From the NCBI GenBank assembly GCA_905221605.1, contig CAJNDS010002191.1:253710-317709 (forward strand): DNA of 64,000 nt, in the 5' to 3' direction. The translations under genes were made by a program, and so were the position numbers. The notes beneath the pieces were generated by a model, which saw only the letters and a program-made list of their open reading frames with translations, had not been told where the DNA came from and made no database searches. Below, in pieces: positions 45,762 to 55,983 of the stretch (position 1 is its first letter; each line of letters starts with the position of its first letter). The DNA is from Symbiodinium natans. Its lineage: Eukaryota > Sar > Dinophyceae > Suessiales > Symbiodiniaceae.

Positions 45762-46085
45762 TCAAGATCTCGTCCAAGATTGAGATGGCCTAGTTACCAT
45801 CAGGGCACGATTGCCTTTTTCTTCCCAGCCAACCGGCTCGGTGGTCAAGCCACAAGCCTCACACAAGCTTGCCAAACTGTCATTCGTGGGACTTTTCGTT
45901 AGAGCATCTGCGGGGTTGACGGCCCCCGGTATGTGCTCAATTGTGAACCTTCCACGATCCACAAGTTCCTGGAGAAATGCGGCTCTTAACTCTATATGAC
46001 GAACTTTCCTCAGCAATGTTCCCATTTTTGAGATACAAACCGCGCTTTCAGAGTCAGAGTAACCCTTCAAGACTGCGGAATGCCT
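45762..46085 (-). pseudogene. Retroelement RNase H C-terminal part
   Basis: The frame continues the RNase H after a frame change near 46070: SDSESAVCISKMG (third catalytic Asp), RHIELRAAFLQELV, and the closing VNPADALTKSPTN typical of copia RNase H. Separated from the upstream pol frame by a one- or two-base shift. Confidence 0.85.
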
Positions 46086-48667
46086 TCCAAGATGGTCTCT
46101 GTCAAGAGGGCAATGTAGAGACCTTCCCTGGCTATCTCCGTGAGCGCCGCAAGCTCACTCTCAGCGCTGGACAGGGCTGTGGTTGATTGTTTTCTGCTAA
46201 AAGTCTTTAGACAGCAGTTTTCCCAAGTAATCACACCACCACTAACCGAATTCAAACTCCAGCTGGCATCTGTAAAACAGGAAACCGCCTGAGGATCCGC
46301 ATCATCTTCCAGGATCTCCCGAGTTGATGGAAACACCTGTACTCTGTGCGGAAGCCCTTTTATCCACTTAAGGACGTCTCTCACGCACGTCTCAGCAGCC
46401 TCGTCTGGCGCCGACTGGTGCCGGCCCAAAAACCCGCAGCAGAATTGCAGGTCCGGTCGGGAGAGGGCTGCCCATGCAAGCCGACCAAGGGTTCTGCGAT
46501 ACTTTTCGTGCGCAGCTGGGCTGATCTTTTCAGTTTGCCCTTTACGAACCAGGTCAGAGTATCGCTTTTCAAGCGACGGGAGTTTGGGGCTCGGTTTGGT
46601 TATATTGTACTCAGAGCAGCACGCGTCTAGGTACTTGCTATCTAGCCCGAAATAGACGCGCTTGTCTCCGGAACGTCGGAATATTCTCCTACCCAAGAAG
46701 GAAACTTCCCCCGCACCATTCTCAGGAAGCTCTCCAGTCAGTTTCAGCTTGTAGCGTTTCTGCAGTCCTTCGAAAACTCTCTTACCTTCCGAGGGGTCCT
46801 CGGAGTAGATCAGCAAATCGTCTACATAGAACAGTACCAACGTCAGACCCTTCGACGTCTTCCTTCGGTATATCGTAGGGTCCAGGCTTGGACTGAATCC
46901 GCTCTTCTCCAAGTACGAACTCAGTTCCTTATACCAAGAAAGCGGTGCCGATCTCAATCCGTTCATCGCTTTGTGAAGACGAAGATACACCTTCTTGTTT
47001 CCTGCCTTTTGGGGAACAGAAGAGTCCGCAATACTCACATTGTTTGGGAGCTCTACGTACTCTGGCCTTGACACTGCAGCGTGCATGAAAGCCACGCTCA
47101 CGTCACAGCTCAACACTGAGCCTTTCTTGCAAAGCAATGCCAAAAGAAGCCTTAAACCCTCTAAACTCGTAGTCGGGCTGTAGATGCCTTCTGAAAGCGT
47201 CGTGCCTCCCATTGAAGCGTAATCTCTAACAACGAGGCGGGAACGGTAAAGACCTTTACGTTTGATCGTGTTAACGCACCTGCTCGTGAGAACCCTCCGA
47301 CCGCTCTCTCGCGCCGACTTACGGGCCTCAGCTTCAGAGATCACTTTTCCTACTCCAAAAGACTCGAGTTCCTCAAGCTCTAACTTCATCGAAGCATACA
47401 AAAGTTCAGGGTCTAACTGTTCACCTGAGGTCTCAGAAACGGCGTTTCGGGGTACTTGGCACTTGATCTTACTCCCTCCGAATTTGAGAGTAAACGAATC
47501 AGCTACTTCTTTAGACGTGGCCAGAATGTCCGGTCCTTTGAACAAAGACTCTAACAGATGGTTAGTTTGCCAGTCAATTTCCATGTCCTCTAGGTCATCC
47601 GGCTGCATTTCCGGTGACCCAAGTCCGCCTTCCCCCTCATCATCTGTGGGTTCCACGTAAGACGGAATATCATTCAGAGGATCAGGATCATCTGGTACCA
47701 TCTCTTCATCTTCGTTTTCAAACCCCGGGTCAGGGTCTTCTGACTTCACCGGATCAGGTGGTGGCTCAAACATGATGGGCCTTTCAGGATCCGCTGGGTC
47801 TAAAACGAGAGGCTGTGAAGTAGACAGAGCGTGTATGGCCCCTACGTCGTAGACAGGCTCACCTTTCGCTCCTTCTAAGGCCCTACAGACAGGAAAGATA
47901 TCGATCTCAGTCTGACCCACTGGAGCAGCAAAGACACCGCCCCCTCTAGGCTCTTTAGGCCCTAGATACACAGCTTTCACTGTTTTCTTTCCCCTGTACT
48001 TCTGTTGATGCGCTTTTGAGCCCCCTACTTTAGCGTAGACAAGACATCCAAACGGCAGGGTCCTCGTACGATGCACAATCTCCTCGTGCAGCCGGTCAAT
48101 GGGCGTAGTCACGTCCTGGTGACTAAAGCTCCAGAGGTTGTAGCACCTGGCACTGTAAAGGACACAAGCTTGCCAGAGCATTCCTCCCAGCGGAAGCTTC
48201 TTGTTCCAGTCTTCCGGCGCGGAATTCCGCGCAACTTCTCTCTCCAAGTCTAACCACACTGCCCAAAACCCCTGCTTCATAGTTTCTACTTGTCTTTCAA
48301 TAGCGCCTTTTGACTGAGGGCGATACCCGGGCACGACGTCCACAATAACGCCAGAAACAGCTACATCACCTGTACGGGTAGTCAATTTTTCGGCTAAAGA
48401 CATCAAAGCCGACTCCTGATCACATCTCACTGTGACCATTTTATTCACAAGACCCATTTCGCGAATCACTCGTCCAATGTTGTAAAACAGATCTGGATCA
48501 TCCAAATTCATGGCCGGGATGACCGTGGTATAGTTCGAAGAACAATGTGCAAGAAGCAGCACACGAAGACGACCGAAGTAGTAGAAATCCATTCCAATCG
48601 TCTGGTCCTCGCGTTGCAAACGCCTTCGCAAGCGTCTCGCAGGAACCTTCCCTTTACTCGACCTCAC
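46070..48667 (-). pseudogene. Retroelement integrase, reverse transcriptase and RNase H
   Basis: 866-codon frame without an ATG start. Integrase core D27 (GMDFYYF), D83 (RCDQESAL), E124 (SKGAIERQ). Codons 200-235 hold the copia-type LPFGCLVYAKV ... KYRGKKTVKAVYLGPK domain; 300-350 is acidic. Reverse transcriptase: CDVSVAFMHA (D522), HKAMNGLRSAPLSWYK, FYVDDLLIYS (613-622), then FLGRR. RNase H starts TDASW (D800) and ALSSAESE (E836). The integrase zinc site is in another frame just upstream: VHRSRGHFPYDVNCEV at about 48715-48663; the frame changes at 48661, where the second Cys pair should be. Confidence 0.88.
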
Positions 48668-49830
48668 AGTTTACATCATAAGGAAAATGACCTCTGGATC
48701 TATGCACTTGCAAAGCCACACTTCGCAGAGGTATCCTATCTGAAACTTCTGCACCTCCAGACGGTTCCGGGGTTTTAGGTGGTTCAGCACCTTGAGGCTT
48801 CAGAAGCGGACTCTCTTTTTCTCCTCTTCTCTCTCTGAAGAACGTGGCATGTCACTATCGAGTTCTAAGGGCTCAGCTTGCGTCCCCTTACCGGGGAGGG
48901 GCAGTCCACGCACAACTCTCAGGTGGCTGTGCTCAGAATTGGATCTGCTCCCTTTTTCATCATCGCCCTTTCTTCTCAACAAACAACAACCACACACACT
49001 CCAAGCGCAACACCATGCCATGCACACCAACAAGCTCCACAAGTTCCTGTCGAGACAAAGGCCCAAGCACATGGCCTTACATGCGAACTTCAAAGAGGCT
49101 TTAAAACCTGAGCTCCAAGTTGGTTTCACAACGTGCCTGCTAAAGACCAGAGTACGTTCTACATCAACTCGAACATAACAGAAACGAGTCTTGATTCGCA
49201 CTCGGACTCCTTTACGACGATGGTGTAAACGGTACTTTCGGGATACAAGTTGAGGGTAGTCACCAACTCCTCGAAAACTTTTCAAACACATCTTCAAGAA
49301 TCGAAACCCTAACCAGAACGAACCCCCCAAGAGACTTGCTATCACATAGATCGCCAAGCAAGCGAAAACATCCAATGCTTCTCCTGGCATGCACAACAAA
49401 GCACTCCTGGCCGGCAGGGGTCTGTCATGACTCATGTTCAGGAGGTTTGGGTTCGTGGCGTTTCTGAGGTTCACACTTGAGGGTATTTCGGATCTTTGAG
49501 GGTACTGCTTAGAAGATCGACGTTCTTTCGGGCTAGTTAAACGCGGACTTGAGGGTATTTCGGATCTTTGAGGGTACTGCCGAGAAGATCGAAGTTCTTT
49601 TGGGCTTCTCTTCAAGGGACCTCCAAGCTCGCACACTCCTAACCAAGCAAGTCTCACACAGCAACATGTCTGTTCAACTGCTTCACTCATGCTTCTTTCC
49701 AAGTCCAAACAAGCCTGAAAGACACTGTGTTTTTCCAACGCGCAAGACATGCGATCGGCGCGTTCAGAAACAATTCCACAAAAGGAAGAATTCCGCACAG
49801 CCTTTAAGGCCTTCACTTCTTCTGGCAAGG
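48665..49830 (-). pseudogene. Retroelement region with two membrane segments, before integrase
   Basis: In the frame of the 51907 start, about 49830-48800 reads coherent protein: basic, Ser-rich repeats (SPKELRSSRQYPQRSEIPSS twice, DNA repeat 49483-49607), then ACLAIYVIASLLGGSFWLGF (about 49375-49315) and LWSLLVCMAWCCAWSVCGCC (about 49015-48950), both hydrophobic enough to span membranes. The frame ends at 48800; another frame continues into the integrase zinc site. Membrane segments between Gag and integrase are not usual for copia. Confidence 0.55.
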
Positions 49831-51907
49831 GGAAGGAAGCACAAACTTCCTCTCTTCGGCTGTTTGACCCAAGCCGCCCGGAGGCGGAAGGGCACCCGCT
49901 GCGGATGATGTAGCGGCCTCGGATGTAGGCCCTTCCTCCGCTATCACGGTTGCTGGCTCTGGAGCTGCAGGCAAAGACTCTACAGCCACTGGCGCTTCTG
50001 GAACTGTCAAAGGCGAGGAAGTTGGAACCACAGACCAGGCCTTCGGTGTAGCCCCCGCTGGTGCTGCCTTGGATTTCGACAGAGCACCTGGAATTTCCCC
50101 AGGAGCTGCCTTCGGGACATAACCGGGACCTGGAATTTCCCCTGGAGGAGGGGTCTCCGGCACACTCTCCGTTGTGGAACTTGGAGCTCCAACCGGTGCC
50201 GTGGGTCGTGGAGTTTCTGGGGCCCGCTCCTTTTCCACCACCATCGGCTCCACACTGTGGTCCGAGGGACCAGGAGGAGCAACAGGTGGAACATCCAAGA
50301 ACTTGAAGGACTCCAAAGGGGCCAATGAAACTGCGGAAGGCGAAGGAGGTACCGGTGTTGAGGGAGCCGCAGTGTCCCCTTGAGGGGGGCTGCTGGATCG
50401 AACTTGTCCCCGCAGTGTCCGTCGCGACCGGCGATGGCTCCATAATGATAGGAGACGGTGGGGACGGCGCAGAGGAGCCCACATCCTTCAAGGCTTTCTC
50501 CGCTTCGATGAGCGCCAAAACTCTGGTCCGGCTCTGCATCATGTATTCCCCCATTGGAATCGATTCGTCCGACGAACTTGCCGAGGATGACTCTGCAGAC
50601 TCTGTCTCCGAGCCTTCGTTCATCGCTCCAGTCTCCGAGCCTTCGTTCATCGCTCCAATTCCACCTCCAGTATCTGCAGTCTCTTTGGAAGCAGCTGCAG
50701 CCGTCCTTGTGGCCTTGACCTTGGGTCGAGCGGACTGCAAGTCCTCCCATTTTCGGACCTCTGCTTCGAACTCGATATAGCGCCGGGTGCGCTGATCCAT
50801 TGCCCCCATTAACGCACGCCACCCATGCCTGATGGCTGAACCTGGCACCCATTCGAGCTGGAGCTCGACGTCGTCTGGATACATTCCAGCCAAAAGGTTG
50901 CGTTCCGCCTCCGGCATGGCCTCGTAAACGGTCAGGACCTTGAGGATACGCTTGATGTAACCCAGCGCAGCCACGTCCCCGCCACTCTGGTGGCGTAGGT
51001 GACTTGGATCGGGAGTATACCCTTCGATAGCTGCACGCGCGTCCCTTGCACGCACGCCGCGTTGGTGAAGAGTGCGGCCTTGACCCGCGAGCTCGAACCT
51101 TGTCGTATGCTCGTCCAACAACTCGTCGGTGAGCTGGGAAAAATCCCTCTTTCTCTTCACCGGAAGGATGCCTCCTTGCTCCGGGGCTTCCGGAAACTCG
51201 GGCAGCCACAGCGCCCACGCAACCTCCGCGCTGATGTAGGGCGTTCCATCCAGAGGATCGGGATCGTGATCGCGAAGCCTCTTGGACCACCCCGTTCCCA
51301 GGCACGGCCCCACATCTGGGTCTGGACGTTGGATCCGCCCAAGGAGCTTCTGCCCAACCTCGAGGAGGTAGCCGTCGGTCATCAAAGCATCTGTCAATGA
51401 CGCAAAGATGGTCCCCTGGCGGGAAGGATAAACGATCCCATCTCCGATAGACATAAATGGAACTGCAGGTTCCAGGTTGTTCTCTGGAATTGCCGGCACA
51501 GGGTATCCACATGCAATAAGATCTTCTCGCTGTTGTCGTATCGCTTGCATAAAATACCTGAAGCGCGGTCCCCTCAGCATGCTTCTCCACTTCACTATCA
51601 GCGACGGCTCGGCTGATGGCTGCGAAGGCTTGGCCTTGCTTGCCCTCCATTTTCCCCATGCTTCCTCCTCTTCTGTCTCTCCTGTCTCTGATGCAGCCAC
51701 CGTAGGCGAAGGTACTGCAACTTGACTCGGAGGCCTCGAGAAAACATTGAAGGGGGCAGCTGAAGCCTCTGCATCCGCAGTCTCGGCTGGCGCTGCCTCT
51801 GCTGGTGCAGGCTCTACTGGTGCATTCAAAAACACAACCTCCTGCCCGGCACTCTCCGCTGGAGAGTTGTGGGAATCTTGCTCCACCTCCATTTGCGGTT
51901 CCGACAT
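49813..51907 (-). pseudogene. Retroelement Gag-like protein
   Basis: The ATG at 51907 opens a frame with an acidic Ala/Pro-rich start (MSEPQMEVEQDSHNSPAES), a globular middle of about 300 residues (RFRYFMQAIRQQREDLIACG ... PYISAEVAWALWLPEFPE ... YIKRILKVLTVYEAMPEAER), a GAMNEGSET tandem and an acidic Ser tail. Protein character then moves to another frame (about 50480-49813), which is Pro/Ala-rich, and returns to the first frame after about 49830. No zinc knuckle. I call it Gag-like only from position upstream of integrase; no sequence match is claimed. Confidence 0.5.
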
Positions 51908-51959
51908 GCTCAGTACCTTCCCTCAGGGAAAACCAAGACACGCAAACAAGCAAAATGGC

Positions 51960-53645
51960 TGCGGACAAACATGCGCACTTCAAGCCTTTTTGAGGTCTTT
52001 TCTGCAGCTTCACTAGTTCGGGAACATCCTCACATTTACCAGTCATAACAACGTAGGGCGCCTGTCTGTCAATGATCAGGAAATGTGTTTCAAGGTCATC
52101 CTTGTGCCAAATTGTACTAGCAATTCGTTGTTTGGACAAGGGGTGATACTCATCCCTTGCTCTGACATGGATCAATCTTCCTTGCCCAATCTTATCGCTC
52201 CCAGAGTGGCAATTCAAAAAATGTTCTCTAGGGTTCTCGGAAATGTGATTAATGGGCTTGTTGCTCCATCTTGGGGCATCAACAACCTCTTGCAGCAATT
52301 GCACTTCAGTTCTTCCACAAGGAAGGTCGAAATATTGACATTGAGTGAGCGCATCGGCAGCGGCGACAGTAGCAGTTACATGGACAGCAGGTATGACAAC
52401 ATCAGTGCCAGCTAATACATGTACGATTCCTCTGTATTGCACCGGAATTTTGATGTACTCAAGATCCTGAATAATGTCTTGCATGTCTCCGGTGCAATTG
52501 TGAAAGGTGATCTGCAGAGAAACCTCTGTAGAGTTGAAAGGTTGAGTCACCTTCCAAGCAAAGATTTCCTGTGAGTTCTTCACATTGCAAATGTGAAATC
52601 TTGCGGCATGCAACGCGAGGCTGTCAGGGATGGTAAGCTGCTTTTGCCGAAGACCCAAGATAGCCTTCTGCAGCTGATAGGGGTCCGCAAAGATCCTCAG
52701 ATACTTCCCAGGAGCAGTGTGGAACGCATTCATAAGCCTGTGCTGATTGAGAATGCAATGCACTTGAAAGGCTTCATCCTTAGTTCGGGCAGAGTTGATA
52801 GCATATGGGAGGTCAACGAAGTTGACACTATTGCCCGGCATCCCTTCAAGAGGCGCAAAGCGATACCAGACCTGGAGCTCAATTTGTGATTTGCCTTCAG
52901 TTTGTTTGAGCACCTTATCATACATCTCTTCAACCTTCAGCATGAAAGCTTGAAGTTGACTTATGCTGATCTTAGGCGCTCTGAGGCAAACAACACATCG
53001 ATTCTCCTGATCAGTTAACGCAACGATGGGCTGCTGTGGCTTCCTAATGTGAGCCAGTCCAAAGTCTCGACTGAGGTGTTTAACTTCCTCGTCAAATATT
53101 CCAACAGTGCCAGCGATAATGACTTCAGTATTGCCGGCTTCTTGCTTCATGGAAGGCGTTATGGCAATGTAGTAGCAAGTGTGATGGACAGGGTAGCTGC
53201 TGGGAATGTAAGTGACCAAATATACAAGTTCCCGCTTGCCCTGCACTTCAATGGCACCAATAACCGTCAGGCTGTGGATTTGACGAAGGAAGTCTTCATC
53301 ATAACTCCTGAAGAGTACACAGGGGATGTCTGATATGGAAAGTGAGCTGTGCAAATTACTCACGATCGTTATACTCGTCTGTTGTGTAAGACCCTTCCTT
53401 AGATTGTGAAGGAAACTCTTACTAGGGTTGACGAGTAAGATAGATTGGAGCTCTGAGCCCTGCACTTGGCGCAATTCTTGCATAGTTTGTGTAGACACGA
53501 TGCATCCATCTCTAAGATACTCCAGCAAATGTGTTGATGGTGTTCTGGCAAAGAGAGCATCATACTCAGTGAGATGACCCAACATAAAGTCGGCAAGACA
53601 CTGAAATGCACTTCCATCGATGTTGCTGATTCGATCTTGCGACAT
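51960..53645 (-). CDS. Unknown protein, about 560 residues, possibly truncated by the retroelement
   Basis: The ATG at 53645 (MSQDRISNIDGSAFQCLADF) opens a long frame of balanced, globular composition in AT-richer DNA than the retroelement. Notable segments: IGAIEVQGKRELVYLVTYIP, ENRCVVCLRAPKISISQLQAF, LPYAINSARTKDEAFQVHC, IPVQYRGIVHVLAGTDVVIP, LNCHSGSDKIGQGRLIHVRA. The frame has no stop before it runs into the Gag-like region, where its translation becomes Cys/Arg/Gly-rich and no longer looks real, so the natural C-terminus is missing or lies across an insertion at about 51.95 kb. I recognise no family. It is head-to-head with the plus-strand gene at 55984, with structured repeats between, and the two may belong to one element. 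Confidence 0.55.
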
Positions 53646-53649
53646 GGTG

Positions 53650-54489
53650 CAGATACCTTACGCCGAAGCTATCCGTACTGCACAATGCGCAAGACAAATT
53701 TGCCAAAAGGTGCAAATAAAGTAAAGAAGCTCCCACCCTTAAGAAGTTTGCAAGAAAGAGAACGTGCGTTCACACTCAGCAACTTAACAAGGAAGGAAAC
53801 GGGCGTTCCCAACTTTAATAAAGAAAGGGAACACAACGTAAAAAGTAAGAGAAAGAGAACGGGCGTTCTCAATCTCAGCAAGTTGCAAGAAAGAGAAGCG
53901 TTAGAGAAAGAGAACGGGCGTTCTCAGTCTCACTAGTAAAGCAAGAAAGAGAAACAAAGAGAAAGAGAACGGGCGTTCTCAGTCTCGACTAGTTAGAGAA
54001 AGGTGGCAGGACAACTGAGGGCTCAGTTGACGCAACTTTCGAGCGCTCAACCCACAAAGACTCAAGGGAGAGCCAATGCAGCTTGCAAAGTGTTTACAGT
54101 GCGAAATCCAAAGCCAAGCTTTGGATTCTTCTTGCAAGCGGGCGCTCACAAGGAACTGCGCAATGCTAAGAAGCCCCAGCTACAAAGCAAACACAGCACC
54201 AAGCACACCTACGCCTCCAGGCTGTCCCAGAGGGGGCCGCTACCTACGTGTAGGGTTCCAAGCAAAGCCAGACCTTTAGCTACGGACTCCCACCCCTTCT
54301 ACGGCGTCCCTGGTGTTTTTTTTTTTTGGACTGACGCCTCTTTACTACATCAGTAGCACAGTAGGCCGGTCTTGTTGGGCTCGACGTAAAGGGTGAAACA
54401 AAGTCAGCGCACACAATCCGCCAGACACACCAAGCAACCACCAAGCAAACAAACACCAAAGAAACAAAGCGAGCAACCGCGCTGAACTA
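53650..54489. repeat. About 54-bp repeats each with a GAGAACGGGCGTTCTC palindrome
   Basis: Perfect palindrome-type units at 53856-53871, 53910-53925 and 53965-53980, about 54 bases apart, with decayed copies near 53757 and 53798. Each is embedded in AAGAAAGAGAAAGA and followed by TCTCA. They lie 110-340 bases upstream of the minus-strand start at 53645, a place for repeated binding sites or transcript hairpins. 53990-54489 shows nothing further apart from a T run (54319-54329). Confidence 0.75.
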
Positions 54490-55700
54490 CTAGATACCCC
54501 ACGGACTCAGTACTCGAAGTCGTCAATGAAGTCCCGGTTCACAAGGAAGCACAGAGCTTGTGGGGGAATCGCAAATTGCGACATTGCCAGATTCTCAAAA
54601 CCACCATCATGGAGCCACTGGTGCGACAGCGGTTATTCAAACCGAGGTCATCAGAAGAGGTTCGGATCACGTACTCGTTGTCAAGGACAGACAACCGACA
54701 CTCAATGGCGAAAGGATGTTGCAAGTCAGACTCCCTAGGGGGGATGAAAGATGTGCATATGCCCCATGGTGGTCAGCCAGTGGGGACTTAACAGCAAGAA
54801 CAATCAAGGCAAGACCGGCCCAGGGCACTCCATGGTGGTCAGCCAGTGGAGTAGCTCCGAGCTCTGGGTGCTCCATTCACATTGGCGTACAAGTGCCCAC
54901 CCAGAGAGGTGTCCGCACCCGGCACAGGGGGCATATGCCCCATGGAGGTCAGCCAGTGGGGACTTGACAGCAAGAACAATCAAAGCAGGACCGGCCCAGG
55001 GCACTCCATGGTGGTCAGCCAGTGGAGTAGCTCCGAGCACAGGGTTCTCCAGTCAACCTGGCGCACAAGTGCCCACCCAGAGAGGTGCCCGCGCACGGCC
55101 AGAGGGGGGGCGAGAGTAGCTGCAGCTACCGATTCCACGGGGAGAGTCCACAGCGAGTTACCAAACCCTTAACGCCACAGGGTTTATAATGACAACGAGG
55201 AACCTCCCAGTCCAGGCATCTCACACAAGGCCACGCAACCTTGGCGCTGGCCTGCGCGTCGGCACGCATCAGGTCCCTCCAAACCCAAACCCGCGAGGTA
55301 CGTCGGTAAGGAGATGGGAGGGCTCACATCACATTGGTGCCGAAGTGCAAGGATCTCCATGGTATTACTACTTTGATCCAATCAGAGCCTTCAGGTAACA
55401 TCCACGCGGACGGGGAGCCCAGACGAGGGTGACCCTCTAGAGTCTCAAGAGGGCCAGGTTGTTCTACAAGTGGGGAATGGCTCCCTGCCAAGTCAGCAGG
55501 TGCATAATCTCCACGTAGAAGTGTCCACAGCCAGCGCGCCGAACTGCTAGGTCACCCTGTGCACTCAGTACTCGAAATCGTCGAAGAGGCCGGGAGCACA
55601 CATGTAGCACCGAGTGCGCAGGTGCGTCGCAAAAGGCGACGTTGCCAGATTCACAAAACCACCATCATGCAGCCACCGATGCGACTACATTCAGCACCAG
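54490..55700. repeat. Tandem and direct repeats between the two divergent genes
   Basis: A 176-bp unit beginning GCCCCATGG(T/A)GGTCAGCC repeats at 54761-54936 and 54937-55108. Inside it CCATGG(T/A)GGTCAGCCAGTGG recurs at half-unit distance. A longer segment (CTCAGTACTCGAA(A/G)TCGTC ... TTGCCAGATTC.CAAAACCACCATCATG) at 54507-54625 recurs at 55562-55685, so the block has a period of about 1.05 kb. No coding evidence. Confidence 0.8.
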
Positions 55701-55983
55701 CCAAGGCCGTTCACGAGAAGGTTCACAAATCCGCCATCACAGGTGGGGCATAGTCGTGCCTTGGCACGGGACGTTGCAGGTGTCAACCTTCTTGATCCGA
55801 AGTATAAAGTTGCCCCAGGTGTGAGACACCGCAACGGGCAAAACACATCAGTAACATACCCAAGCTCGCGTCACGTCTTTGGAATACCATCCCGAGGATG
55901 TTACTTCCCAAAGCATTACCGGCATGGTGGGTTGACACGGAACGCTGCAAGCCCTGTTGCAACGACGGAGGACTCCATATTGA

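Larger units (their letters stand above)
45762..51907 (-). mobile_element. Decayed Ty1/copia-class retroelement of a second lineage
   Basis: In minus sense: a Gag-like region, a region with two membrane segments, integrase, reverse transcriptase, RNase H. The integrase-RT-RNase H order marks Ty1/copia. The sequence is clearly different from the element at 25.8-36.1 kb (RT motif FYVDDLLIYS). At least five frame changes occur (about 50400, 49830, 48790, 48661 and 46070). I could not find LTRs, a protease motif (DSG/DTG) or a CCHC knuckle. Its right edge is probably near 51.95 kb, where base composition shifts and the unknown frame of 53645 loses protein character. Confidence 0.8.

Noticed and set aside
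50007-51950. Continuation of the 53645 reading frame for a further 640 codons
   Set aside because: The translation becomes Cys/Arg/Gly/Ser-rich, while another frame of the same DNA (start 51907) has normal protein character, so this part is an out-of-phase reading.
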